From NCBI GenBank assembly GCA_047967505.1, contig CM106540.1: a DNA stretch of 64,000 nucleotides. One strand, 5' to 3'. Origin of the DNA: Dipteris shenzhenensis. Lineage: Eukaryota > Polypodiophyta > Polypodiopsida > Gleicheniales. The notes beneath the pieces are model-generated. The model was not told where the DNA came from and did no database searches. It saw only the letters and a list, made by a program, of their open reading frames with translations. Each line of letters opens with the position of its first letter. Within the stretch, counting starts at the first letter, position 1. Positions 45,050 through 55,165 of the stretch are shown here, piece after piece. The position numbers and the translations under genes were made by a program.

Positions 45050-46253
45050 TCAGAGAGGCAAAGCCCCTGCCTGCATGGGCTGCATTCCTTCATGATCCAT
45101 GAAAGACACAGCATTTTCCCCTTCTTCTGAATCACATATGGGGATGCCCTTCTTCAGTACCCCCACCCAATTTTGAAGGATAGGAGCTGAAGTAGAAGCC
45201 TGTCCGGGTGAGGGAGAAGAAGCATCCCATTGATGAGATTGAAGGGGGCGTTGCTTCAATACAACCACCTTCTTAGGTTGTTGAAAACCATCCTGATCAA
45301 TCCCTGTAGATTCCTTCATCTTCTCTTTTCCTTTATCTTTTCCTTTTCCAGCAAGTGACTGCACCTGATTGATTGGTTTGGCATTCTTTGCTCCATTTCT
45401 ATTTGCTATCTTAGCTTGCAAATTCTCATTCATTTCCCGTGTTTGGGGCAGCAAGGCATTGGGAGGGGGCTGATGCAGAACCATTGGGCATTCAGAGGCT
45501 AGATGCCCAAACTTATGGTAGGCAAAACAAGCTCCTGCAAACACGCCCCACTAAAATACTTTTTTCCCAATTGCACTCCCTCAACTTCCACTGCAATACA
45601 AGGAGGGGTAGGTGTATTAGTGTCCCAGAGAATGCAGAACCTGTTACGGTTTCCCATGGCCCGTGGAGGACAAATGACCTGTCCCAAAGAAGCAGCTAGG
45701 CCAGGCAACTCTTCACGCATATAGTCCGGGAAGTTAACGACCTCAACCCATATAGGACAATGATGTTGTATAAGACTTTGATAATCCTTGTTTGGGGACC
45801 AGGGCATAGCATGTACCATCTACTTCCCGTAAAACAGGGGAGAGAACTCAAGAAGCCTCTACTTGCACGAAGCATCTGATAAACGCCCTCATAGAAGCCT
45901 CTGGAAGCAAAATACACTCCTTCTACAAAACATCCTCCAAGGATGGACTTAATCCACTGCGCGACATCACTGGCCGCTGGGATTCTTCCTGGAAAGAAAA
46001 TTATAACCGTAGTTTGAGACAACTTCCTGAGAGGATTGACGAGGGACAGCAATTTCAATTTGTATGTGACCTCTGGAACCGGTTTGCCCCATTCCTGTCG
46101 TGACTGCTGAAAGTCATCCTTAAGGGTGTCAAACACGTACTGAGCTTCCACAGTAAGTTCATCATCTTGTGATGCAGGCTCCGATAGGCGACGCTTAGCA
46201 TCTCCGGGTCTTTCCTTTCGAGCATATGTACAAACTTCCAAATCTGAAGCCAT
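45050..46253 (-). pseudogene. L1 ORF1 (gag-like) of copy D
   Basis: The start is MASDLEVCTYARKERPGDAK at 46253. The protein has FDTLKDDFQQSRQEWGKPVP, VIIFFPGRIPAASDVAQW, MVHAMPWSPNKDYQSL, FCILWDTNTPTPP and a zinc knuckle CFAYHKFGHLASEC. In the knuckle the second Cys is Tyr (C-x2-Y rather than C-x2-C), which would weaken zinc binding. A Lys/Asn-rich tail ends ADHEGM-like before TGA at 45050. Frame changes lie near 45830 and 45545. Confidence 0.8.
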
Positions 46254-46684
46254 GATTGAGCTGTGGCACGGGACTGTACGGAGAAGTACAGAAAAAACAG
46301 TAGACGTGTACGGCCCTGGAGACGGGACTGTATGGAGATGTAGACACGGGACTGTACGGAGGTGCAGACGGGACTGTACGGAACTGCATGCAGAAATGCG
46401 TGCAGATCTATACGGAGAGGTAGACGGGGCTGTACGAACAGCGTACAGAAACTGTACGGGGGCCGTACAGGTGTACGAAAACCTCGACGAGGCTGAAAGG
46501 CAGAGGTCACACCACAACACACACACAAAACGGGGAGCTCCAGGAGGCTGAAAACGAGGTGGAAAAGAGACCAGATAGAGCTCTAAAGAGGTGGCTGGTA
46601 GAAGCGAGCAAGCTCAGGAGGGTGAACGGACCAACAGAGTCGGCTGAGGGCAGGAATCGTCGCCATGGCTGGAGATCTCACACC
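46254..46684 (-). promoter_or_regulatory. L1 copy D 5' region with GTAC-word cluster
   Basis: Between 46265 and 46480 there are about ten GTAC words, mostly CTGTACGG or GTGTACGG/GTACGA, several in a GGGACTGTACGGAG context at 20-40 bp spacing. LINE 5' regions normally hold the internal promoter. The role of the words is an inference. Confidence 0.55.
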
Positions 46685-46697
46685 CACACACACACAC
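46685..46697. repeat. CA repeat at D/E junction (possible 13-bp TSD of LINE E)
   Basis: CACACACACACAC directly precedes the poly(T) of LINE E. The same 13 bases occur at 59893-59905, at the 5' end of LINE E. Low complexity makes the duplication plausible rather than certain. Confidence 0.6.
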
Positions 46698-46905
46698 TTT
46701 TTTTTGTGAAACCAAGATACTTATATTATGAAACTTTCATTTACATCTGGGCAGTGCTCAAAAGAGAGCCAAAGCCCTATGCATCAGAAGCAGTAAAAGA
46801 AAAGTTGAATACAAGAAACATCCAAATCTTCCTCATGTAAGGCATCATATAATGACTGCCGCAATGAGGCTCAAAAGAACTCATATGGATGCTGAAGGGG
46901 AGAAT

Positions 46906-47227
46906 TCAGATATGCTTGATTACGCTGCAACCAGAGGGTCCATAAGGCCCAGTATCTGATCTAGTGGAAGAAAAGAGAATACTGTGACAGAGATGCTGAT
47001 ATGAACAAGACCACAGTAGACGCGGAATACTCTCAGATGTAAGGCGACATCTTGGACAAAGAGGTGAAGCTATCCGTCTTTGAGCCAATTTCACCCCTAC
47101 TGGAAGAATACCAACAATACATCTCCATAAAAATAGTCGTTGCTTCAATGGCATTTTCAACTTCCATATCAATTGCAATTTTCCTTTCCACCAGGCTAAT
47201 GACTTGTTCAAATGCCATAGAGAATTT
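46906..47227 (-). pseudogene. L1 ORF2 of copy E, C-terminal zf-RVT part
   Basis: LKMPLKQRLFLWRCIVGILP, VGVKLAQRRIASPLCPRC and IPRLLWSC give the zinc-binding end of ORF2. It reads through 47001, where copy F has about 105 additional bases (YSRDLLDRISYF region). The right side is cut by the copia-1 LTR at 47228. Confidence 0.8.
47223..47227. repeat. Copia-1 target-site duplication (5 bp)
   Basis: GAATT before the 5' LTR pairs with AAATT (53591-53595) after the 3' LTR. Copy F reads GAGAATTAGCATG uninterrupted at this place, which confirms the insertion point. One base has changed since insertion. Confidence 0.8.
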
Positions 47228-47438
47228 GTTGGGGGTAAAGGCACATTGCCAACCCTTAATTAAAGAATTAAAGATAGGACACCTATGACTGTCTTAAGAC
47301 AGTCATAGAGTAAACCTAATCCTAATAAAACATAAGTGAGTTTGTGGTGTGGCTCACTATCACTTCACACCCGCACTAGAGTGTCACTCTCTCTCACTCT
47401 CACTCTCTTGCTCCCTTCCACTTCTCTTCCCTCTCACA
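47228..47438 (+). repeat. Copia-1 5' LTR
   Basis: It runs TGTTGGGGGTAAAG to CCCTCTCACA. It contains a perfect 26-bp palindrome at 47283-47308 (half-site CTATGACTGTCTT) and a CT-rich 3' part. Confidence 0.95.
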
Positions 47439-47440
47439 AC

Positions 47441-47452
47441 TGGTATCAGAGC
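47441..47452 (+). promoter_or_regulatory. Copia-1 primer-binding site
   Basis: TGGTATCAGAGC, two bases after the LTR end, is the standard plant initiator Met-tRNA primer site. Confidence 0.93.
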
Positions 47453-49176
47453 CTATCAAGCCTTCTCTCCCCCTCTCAACTGCCTACCTCATCCGTACCG
47501 TACGGACAGATCCGTACGGCCGTACGGACGGGCTCGACATCGCAGCGACAGCGTGGTCGCGGGTGCGTGCATCGCAGGCGGCGCGTTTTCGAGGGCATCA
47601 GAGTGAAGGCGCGGTCGCGGGCTGCAGGACTTCTGCGCGGCGCATTTCGCGGGTCACCTCCAAGGGCATCGCATTTCGTACGGCAGATCTAAGGCGGCGC
47701 ATTTTTCGTAGGGCTGCAGGCTTTTGTTGCGGGCGTGGGCGTCGTCAAGCTGCTGCAGTACAGCAGCATAGCTGCTGTGTTTTTTGCAGCCGTTCATACA
47801 TCAGCTGTACGGACAGTCCGTACAGCCGTACGGACTGCCGTACAACTTTGTACGGGAGTCTTGGCATTTGTACGACAGTACGTTTGGCGTCGACAGCAGG
47901 GTACAGAAGTACAGCATTTTTTTTTTTTGCTGCAAAAATCTCGATTTTTTTTTGGGGGAAGCGTGCACCGATAGTACACAGGTACTCTGCAGGGACAAAA
48001 GTACAGCAGGTACTTTGCAGGTACTGAAAAGTACAGCACATTTTCTGATTGGAAGAGGAATATTCCTGAAGCATTCTAGCAGTATACTGTGCATTTGTTG
48101 AGGTACATCAGGTACTCTCGTGTCACTCACGCTTGAGGTGACTTGTGCCACAGTGGTGGTGTTTGTGCAGTTACTTGTCATTCAGGAAGGTTAGATGCTT
48201 GTTTTGCAGAAGCTTCTATGCATTTACTGAGTGCAATTCTCAGTTTTGGGTGACCATTTCAAAGGGCTTTTGCCTGGATGTGTTTACAGTATATGCCTTG
48301 AGGCAGTGTGTAGCCAGGGAGCACACATTTGCTTTATTTCCGCAGTGCATTTGGTGACATTTGTTGCAGGTCACATTCTTTGTACGCACTTTGAAAATCT
48401 CAGTTGAGCCACGCTTGGTCAGGGCGCATCGAGTTTACTCGGTCCCTAACTGCCCATCGTTGACAGTGCTCAAAAGATTTTCTTCTTGGTGTTTGTACTT
48501 TGTGATTTGTGTTGTTACTGAGTACACAGGGGCAGTCTATGCATTGCACATTGTCAGGTACAAGTGTCAGAGAGATTTCATATTGCATGCAGTGTTGAGG
48601 TGTTCTCCACTTGATTCAGGTGTCAGATCAAGGGGCTTTTGCCCAGACTTTGTTTGATAGCACTTGGGTTACCGACAGAGATCTTCAGATGCATTTTCTC
48701 CCCTTGGTCTAAGGGTGATTGCTTGGGATTTATCCCATTTACTGTTGCAGGTTTTGTGACAGGCTGAAGGATCATTTACTGTTTTTTGGGTGTTAGTCAA
48801 GTGGTTTCTGCAATTTAACTCAGTGCAATACCTCATCTGAGGTGGGAGAAGTGATCAGTACAGTCAGTACAGCAGTGTTTACAGCAGTGTTGGTGGTTTT
48901 GTCAGATGATTGTGCACTGTTAAGCACTTGTTGAGCAGCAGCAGCAGCAGCAGTCTGAAATTACTGTTTTTTATGCCTCTCTGAGCTCAGAACAGTTTGT
49001 CAGAAGGTACAGTAGTTGCAGGGACATTTACTGTTTTGCTGCAGATTTTACTGACAGTTAAAAACAGCACCATTGAGTGCTTCTGGCTCTAGAATAGAGC
49101 AGGCCTTTTCTGAGAAATCAGAACCTTTATTCAGCCTCTTTTACTTCCAGGGAGTCAGGTACTTTCCTCATCTGAT
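47453..49176 (+). other. Copia-1 long leader with GTAC-rich segments
   Basis: 1.7 kb separate the primer site from the gag start, long for a copia element. 47495-47535 and 47805-48050 are packed with CCGTAC/GTACGG/GTACAG words. There are T and A homopolymers near 47920-47955 and a (CAG)n run near 48938-48953. Several short ORFs on both strands show no domain, so I treat it as untranslated. Confidence 0.7.
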
Positions 49177-50412
49177 ATGGCATCAGGAGGAGGTGATTCT
49201 TCAATTCTGAACATAAAGAAACTGGAAGGAGCACATAACTATGCATTATGGGCAGAACAGTGCTTGAATGTACTTCTGTTAAAGAAGATTGCTAAGCCCA
49301 TAAGGGTGAAGGGTGTCAAGCCATCTGATATGGCAGCTAATGACTGGGAAGAGCTTGATTTGTCCGCGAGGGCAGCAATCATGCTCACTATTTCAGACAC
49401 TCTTGTGTTCAATGTACAGGCTGAAAAGACCTCTTATGGTCTATGGCAAAGACTAGAAGAATTGTATGCCCAAAAGAGCTCAGCCAGTAAGGTTTATTGG
49501 CTGAAGAAGCTGGTCGATCTTCGCATGAAGGAAGGTACAGCTATGACCTCACACTTGAGTGAGTTCAATGCTATCTTTACACAGCTGATTGCACAGGGGT
49601 TGAACCTTGATGAGGAGTTCAAGGCTACTTTCTTGCTGTGTACCCTCCCCGAGAGTTGGGACACTTTCAAGACCACCCTGTCAAACTCAAATGCCACTCT
49701 TATTTATGCTGATGTAGAGAGCTCTCTCCTTATGGAGGAGATGAGCAGGAAGAATAATGCGGGCAGCAAGTCTTCAAATGCTTTGCAGGTACAGGACAGA
49801 GGCAGGACTCAGCAGAAGGGGAGATCTGCTAGTAAGTCCAAATCCCGCAGTCAGTCCCGTGGCAAAAAGGACATTGAATGCTTTTATTGTGGCAAGAAGG
49901 GACATGTGAAGTCGAAGTGCTTCAAGTTCATACGGGATCAAAAAGCCAAGAAGGCTGAAACAAAGGATGCAGGAAATGCAAGCAAAGGCAAAGGCAAGGC
50001 CAAGGCAGATGACTTGGATGCAGTGAATGTTGCAGCAGAGGACAGTGACAGTGACATACATGATGTTTTATGTTCTTCTGCTGTAATAGCACATGCTTTG
50101 GTTATTGATGGCCATGACATGCACACCTGGCTCTTGGATTCAGGTGCCTCTTTTCATGTTACTCCTCATAGGGAGTGGTTTACTTCCTACACAGGTGATC
50201 ATGGAGTTGTTCATCTTGGGAACAACTATGCATGTCAGATTGCAGGGATTGGCAGTATACAGATAGTACTTCCTGATGGACAGTCATTTATGCTTGATGG
50301 CGTTCGCCATATGCCGCAAATCAAGAAAAATCTGATTAGCACTGGCTTATTAGATGACAGTGGTTACCACACCACATTTGGGGATTCCAAATGGGTGATT
50401 ACTGATGGCTAG
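49177..50412 (+). CDS. Copia-1 gag and aspartic protease
   Basis: The start MASGGGDSSILNIKKLEG is the first in-frame Met. Gag covers about residues 10-200 (YALWAEQCL, LWQRLEELYAQKS, LCTLPESWDTFKTTL), the UBN2-type copia capsid. A basic Arg/Ser-rich linker precedes the zinc knuckle CFYCGKKGHVKSKC at 235-248. The protease site WLLDSGASFHVT has its Asp at 321. The frame closes at a TAG (50410-50412) between the protease and the integrase zinc domain. The same frame continues, so this is best read as a point nonsense change, with CAG to TAG the likely event. Confidence 0.93.
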   Translation: MASGGGDSSILNIKKLEGAHNYALWAEQCLNVLLLKKIAKPIRVKGVKPSDMAANDWEELDLSARAAIMLTISDTLVFNVQAEKTSYGLWQRLEELYAQKSSASKVYWLKKLVDLRMKEGTAMTSHLSEFNAIFTQLIAQGLNLDEEFKATFLLCTLPESWDTFKTTLSNSNATLIYADVESSLLMEEMSRKNNAGSKSSNALQVQDRGRTQQKGRSASKSKSRSQSRGKKDIECFYCGKKGHVKSKCFKFIRDQKAKKAETKDAGNASKGKGKAKADDLDAVNVAAEDSDSDIHDVLCSSAVIAHALVIDGHDMHTWLLDSGASFHVTPHREWFTSYTGDHGVVHLGNNYACQIAGIGSIQIVLPDGQSFMLDGVRHMPQIKKNLISTGLLDDSGYHTTFGDSKWVITDG

Positions 50413-51996
50413 ACTGTAGTGGCTGAGGGTTTTAAGAGTGATACTTTGTATCCTCTTTATGTTTCCAGTGTGGGTAATCATGTTGTTGCCATAACCGAGC
50501 TGCCAAAGGTTTCATTGTGGCATAGCCGGTTGGGACGCATGTCTGTTAAAGGAATGCAAGAACTGTCACGTTTGGGTTATCTGCCGCCTCTCTCTTTTTC
50601 AGATTTGCCTACTTGTGATCATTGTATTTTTGGCAAGCATTCTGTCACTCCTCATAAGAGGAGAACTCCTCAGAATAGAGCACCACTTGATCTAGTGCAC
50701 ACTGATTTGTGTGAGATGCCACAGCTATCACTAGGGGGTGCAAAATATTTTATTACTTTCATTGATGATGCCACACGTAAGGTGTGGGTCTATTTCTTGA
50801 AGCATAAGGGAGATGCCTTAGATGCTTTCAAGAAGTTTGTCGCTCAGGTTGAGAATCGGACAGGTCGTAGGCTGAAATGCCTCAGATCCGATAATGGGGG
50901 TGAGTATGTGTCACATGCTTTTGTGCAGTTTTGCCAAGCTAAGGGCATCAAACAGGAACTCACAGCCCCTCATAATGCATCTCAAAATGGTGCAAGTGAG
51001 CGGATGAATCGAACTATTCAGGAGAAGGTTCGATGTATGTTGTCTTATGCTGCATTACCCCATGGCTTTTGGGCAGAAGCCGTGCAAACAGCAGTTCACA
51101 TTATTAACAGGTCACCAAATAAGGCTTTGGAGTTGAAAGTGCCAGAGGAGGTGTGGTCTGGCAAACCACCCTCATATAAGCACTTACGTGTATTTGGCTG
51201 CGAGTGCTTTGCTCATGTACGCAAAGATCTACGCACCAAACTGGATCCAAAGTCTATCAGATGCATCTTTATGGGTTATGGTGACGAAGGTGAAATGGGG
51301 TACAGGTTATGGGATCCCGTTAAACGGAAGATTATACGCAGCAATGATGTCATCTTTAAAGAAGATTGTGTACACAAGGAACCCGTGCAACCTGTGGAAT
51401 ACAGGAGGGTTATTTATGATGATGTTGGACAGCAAAGAATGCCCATTTATATGCAGCAGCAGCCTGCTGCAGATCACCCTGTTCAAGAGGGTATACAGGC
51501 TGAAAATCAGCCAGATAATTTTGCCAATGATGCACCACTGGATGTGCCAACAGATGGGGCTGTAGAACAGCCAGATATGGTGGTACAACCACCCGTCATG
51601 CATGAAGAACAGGCTGGACAGAAGCCTAATCCGGAACATTTTGTGAGGAGGAGCACCCGTGCACAACGGCCTCCTGCCAGGTTTGTTCCAGGAGCCAATA
51701 ATGTGGCTAATTTTATCATGCTGACTGATTGTGGTGAGCCTTCCAGCTTCAAGGAAGCTATGAGAAGAACAGAGAAAAAGAAGTGGGAGAAAGCCATGCA
51801 GTCAGAAATGGACTCCCTACTTCAGAATGATACATGGGACTTGGTGCAGCTACCTGCAGGCAGAAAGGTTTTGCCATGCAAGTGGGTTTACAAAGTCAAA
51901 GTGGACTCAAATGCTTTACCTCGGTATAAGGCCAGATTGGTTGCCAAGGGATTTAAGCAGGAAAAGGGCATTGACTTTGATGAGATTTTTTCCCCC
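50413..51996 (+). CDS. Copia-1 integrase and start of reverse transcriptase
   Basis: It continues the gag-protease frame after the TAG. The zinc domain is WHSRLGRMSVKG...CDHCIFGK. The catalytic core has HTDLCEMP, LRSDNGGEY and NGASERMNRT, with Asp and Glu 36 residues apart (D-D-35-E). A variable linker is followed by the RT start WEKAMQSEMDSLLQNDTWDL and YKARLVAKGFKQEKGIDF. The frame fails at 51992-51996, where five C stand instead of four. After this the frame gives a spurious 17-residue end at 52047. Confidence 0.93.
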
Positions 51997-53278
51997 TGTA
52001 GTCAAGATGACTACTTTGAGAGCAGTGTTAGCTCTTGTTGCTCATGATGACATGGATTTATGTCAGATGGATGTGAAGACAGCTTTTCTTCACGGAGATC
52101 TTCATGATGAGATCTATATGAGTCAGCCAGAGGGATATGCTGTTAAAGGGAAAGAACAGCTTGTGTGTAAGCTCAAGAGGAGCTTGTATGGACTCAAGCA
52201 GGCGCCGAGGGAATGGTACAAGAAGTTTGATGCCTTCATGCAGTCCCAAGGGTATCATCGGTGTGAGACCGATCATTGCTTGTACACCAAACGGGCAAAG
52301 GATGGCAGTTTGATGCTACTCATTCTATATGTGGATGACATGCTTATTGCCAGTAAATCTCAGCATGAGATTAGTGCTTTGAAGAAACAACTGCATAAGT
52401 CTTTTGACATGAAAGACTTGGGTGATGCAAATCATATTCTTGGCATGCGTATTACTCGTGACAGGTCCAAGGGACTTTTGTTTCTGTCACAGAAAGAGTA
52501 TATTGACAAAGTACTGCAGAGGTTTAAAATGGAGGGGGGGAAGTCCATTAGTACCCCGTTGCCTCCACATTTAAAACTCAGCAGTAAGGACAGAGATGAT
52601 GATAAGGCTGAAATGGCCAAGGTTCCGTATGCATCTACAGTTGGATCTTTGATGTATGCCATGGTTGCCACTCGTCCGGATATTGCTTTTGCGGTGGGAG
52701 TCATCAGCAGGTATATGGCAAATCCAGGCAAGCGGCATTGGGAAGCAGTGAAAGGTGTCTTGAGGTATCTCAAAGGTACCAAAGACTTGTGCATATGCTA
52801 TGGTAGGCAAGATGCATTGGTGCATGGTTTTACACATTCAGACTATGCAGGGAATGCAGATAACCGGAAGTCTACTACCGGTTATATTTTCACATTTGCA
52901 GGAGGTGCTATATCATGGGTGTCTCGGTTGCAGAAATGTGTTGCACTGTCAACCACTGAAGCTGAATATGTTGCAGCCACTGAGGCCTGCAAGGAAGCAA
53001 TATGGCTTACTCGGCTGGTGGGAGATTTGGGCATTACAGGAGATATGCCAGTTTTGCATTGTGATAGTCAGAGTGCTATCATGTTGGCAAAGAATCCGGT
53101 CTTTCATCAAAAGACCAAGCACATAGAAGTGAAATATCATTTCATCAGGGAGGTACTGGAAAACAAGCGACTTGAGCTTGTGAAAGTGCACACTGATGAT
53201 AATACTGCAGATTTGCTCACTAAGAGCTTGCCTACAGAGCGGTTTGCACATTGCCGCCACATCATGGGATTAGGATGA
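51997..53278 (+). CDS. Copia-1 reverse transcriptase and RNase H
   Basis: The correct frame after the one-base slip reads VVKMTTLRAVLALVAHDDMD, MDVKTAFLHGDLHDEIYMSQ, KRSLYGLKQAPREWYKKFD and LYVDDMLIAS (YVDD at about 52328-52339). RNase H shows HSDYAGNADNRKSTTGY, STTEAEYVAATEACKEAIWL and LHCDSQSAIMLAKNPVFHQK. It ends GLG at 53278, 90 bp before the polypurine tract. All catalytic residues of RT and RNase H are present. Confidence 0.94.
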
Positions 53279-53365
53279 GACCATTCTTACTTTATGGTCT
53301 TGTATACAGTAACTGTATATTGCTGTAATTTTTTATTCTTTTCTCCCCTTTAGGCACATTGGCCT

Positions 53366-53378
53366 TTAGGTGGGAGGT
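53366..53378 (+). promoter_or_regulatory. Copia-1 polypurine tract
   Basis: TTAGGTGGGAGGT directly precedes the TGTTGGGGG start of the 3' LTR. Confidence 0.85.
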
Positions 53379-53590
53379 TGTTGGGGGTAAAGGCACATTG
53401 CCAACCCTTAATTAAAGAATTAAAGATAGGACACCTATGACTGTCTTAAGACAGTCATAGGGTAAACCTAATCCTAATAAAACATAAGTGAGTTTGTGGT
53501 GTGGCTCACTATCACTTCACACCCGCACTAGAGTGTCACTCTCTCTCACTCTCACTCTCTTGCTCCCTTCCACTTCTCTTCCCTCTCACA
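53379..53590 (+). repeat. Copia-1 3' LTR
   Basis: It is almost identical to the 5' LTR. The only clear difference is GTCATAGGG against GTCATAGAG. The palindrome recurs at 53435-53460. Confidence 0.95.
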
Positions 53591-55165
53591 AAATTAGCAT
53601 GATGGGCAATCCAAGGAGGAGGTAATATCAATCGATAAGCCTGTATAGAAGTCAATAAATGCAAAGGCCTAGAGGAGATGCTTGTATTTGAAGACTGAAG
53701 GTGCCAATCTTGAAGCCTGTCTCTGACATTCAATGTTGGAATCGGAACCAGAGGGAGTAAGAGATCAGCAATAGCTTTCCATATAGGTCTATGATGCATC
53801 CCCAGATTGTATTGTCGACATGCTACTAGAAAAGTGAGAATATTTCCTTGCATATCTACTACGTCATCAATGAAACAGATACCCATTTTCATAAGATTGT
53901 AAGCTCTGATGGGTTGTTGAACAGCAAGGGGAGAGGAGAACACAGCACTCCAATGAATACTTTCCATTCTGAGTGAGGAAGCTGTAGAAGTAGGAAGGGG
54001 AGACAATTTGATGTGCGAGAGTACTTGCTTCCAGTCCTCTATCAAGGAATTAGAAAATGGACAGCCAGGTATTTTACCTTGAAATCTGCCCAGTACTACT
54101 TCCGATGGATCAACTAGCCAATGTCCATAAGCATTTGTGGTCATCTGTCCACACAAAATTGCCAACATAATAGACCAAGGCTGCTCTTGTTGTAAAAATG
54201 TCTTGAGCATAGTGATCTTTCTTGCCAACACATGAAATTGGATGTTGATTATATTCAAACCACCATGCATTCTTGGTGAACAAAGCATATCCATTTTGAG
54301 CAGCCGTAAAGCTTTTTTATGAAGCTTAGTTTTCCAAAAAATCTCCATGGCTTGAGACATAAAGGAGGTGAGATCTCGAGATGACCAATGTAATAGAGGA
54401 AGGTAAAACTGGACATAAGCTAGAACAATAGACTAGACAATTCGAAGCCGTACATGCAGAGGCCAAGTGGAGATCTTCCAATATTCTAATTTGTCCTGAA
54501 TTTTGTTTGACACCCATGACATTTGTTGCTTATTGCTGATTTTCCAGCCAATGGGATAGCCCAGATGTCTTACTATGTTTTTCGGATAAATAATCTGGCC
54601 TGGCCATAGGGTAGCATGCCAATCACAATGCTTGAAAGGCAAGAGTTTTGATTTCTGAAAGTTAATTTTAAGACCAGCTGCCAACCCAAAATCTGAAAGG
54701 GTATCCATCAAAAGGCAAATCTCCAAAGGACTATTCTTTGGCATGAAGAATGAATCATCTGCATAGGCCTGAGCAATAAAGGGTCATGAATCAGAAATCT
54801 GAAGCCCCTCTAGCTATCCAGTATCAACCATGTGATCCATATAAAGAAGCAAAGGATGTGAAGCGATGGCATATAGCAAAGCACTGAGAGGGCATCCCTA
54901 TCGAACTGAACGTTCTAGAGTCCAAGACTCAGACAAATGATTCCCTATAAAGCATTGTGCAGTGGAATCTAAGTAAAGCCAATATATGACATTAACTAGC
55001 TTTGGCCCAAAACCAAGTTTTGACATGATTTGAGAGACATAATCCCACTGTACTGTATCAAATGCCTTCGCCACATCCACCTGCATAACCAACACATCTT
55101 GATCTGAATATTTTGCATATTCCATTGCGATGAGAGTGTTAGAGATATTGTCATGTATGTGCCGT
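53591..55165 (-). pseudogene. L1 ORF2 of copy E, RT part
   Basis: From right to left: LIAMEYAKYSDQDVLVMQVD, DVAKAFDTVQWDYVSQIM, the YADDSFF box (near 54750-54765), GLAAGLKINFQKSKLLPF and the connection region MLCSPRMHGGLNIINIQFHV. Stops near 54895, 54785 and 54432 break the frame. A merely apparent ORF end at 53536 runs into the copia-1 LTR. Confidence 0.82.

Larger units (their letters stand above)
43046..46684 (-). mobile_element. L1 LINE copy D (3' end deleted)
   Basis: The minus-strand L1 has a 5' region (46254-46684), ORF1 (45050-46253) and ORF2 to mid-RT. The 3' part is lost at 43045. A 77-bp tandem duplication lies at 43598-43674 and 43675-43751 (about four differences). The 5' end abuts a CA repeat that carries the 3' end of LINE E. 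Confidence 0.88.
47228..53590 (+). mobile_element. Ty1-copia retrotransposon copia-1 (6.36 kb, nearly intact)
   Basis: It has two LTRs of about 211 bp that appear to differ at one base, a Met-tRNA primer site, a 1.7-kb leader, gag-protease-integrase-RT-RNase H in copia order, and a polypurine tract. The reading frame is broken only by one TAG (50410) and one extra C (51992-51996). It is the youngest insertion visible here. Confidence 0.96.

Noticed and set aside
46252-46551. Plus-strand 99-codon ORF in the L1 D 5' region
   Set aside because: It is made of the GTACGG-rich repeat words, has no domain and lies antisense to the LINE 5' region.
47441-47452. tRNA gene suggested by the TGGTATCAGAGC sequence
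   Set aside because: Only the 12-base primer complement is present; no cloverleaf surrounds it here or at 10202, 25217 and 56376.
47336-48181. Overlapping ORFs on both strands in the copia-1 leader as a possible extra gene (env-like)
   Set aside because: They lie between the primer site and gag, show no signal peptide or membrane segment, and result from CG-rich, stop-poor sequence.
50410-50412. The TAG between protease and integrase as a programmed readthrough site in copia-1
   Set aside because: Copia elements normally use one long frame, there is no sign of a conserved stem or context, and a separate frameshift downstream shows the copy is decaying. A simple nonsense mutation is more likely.
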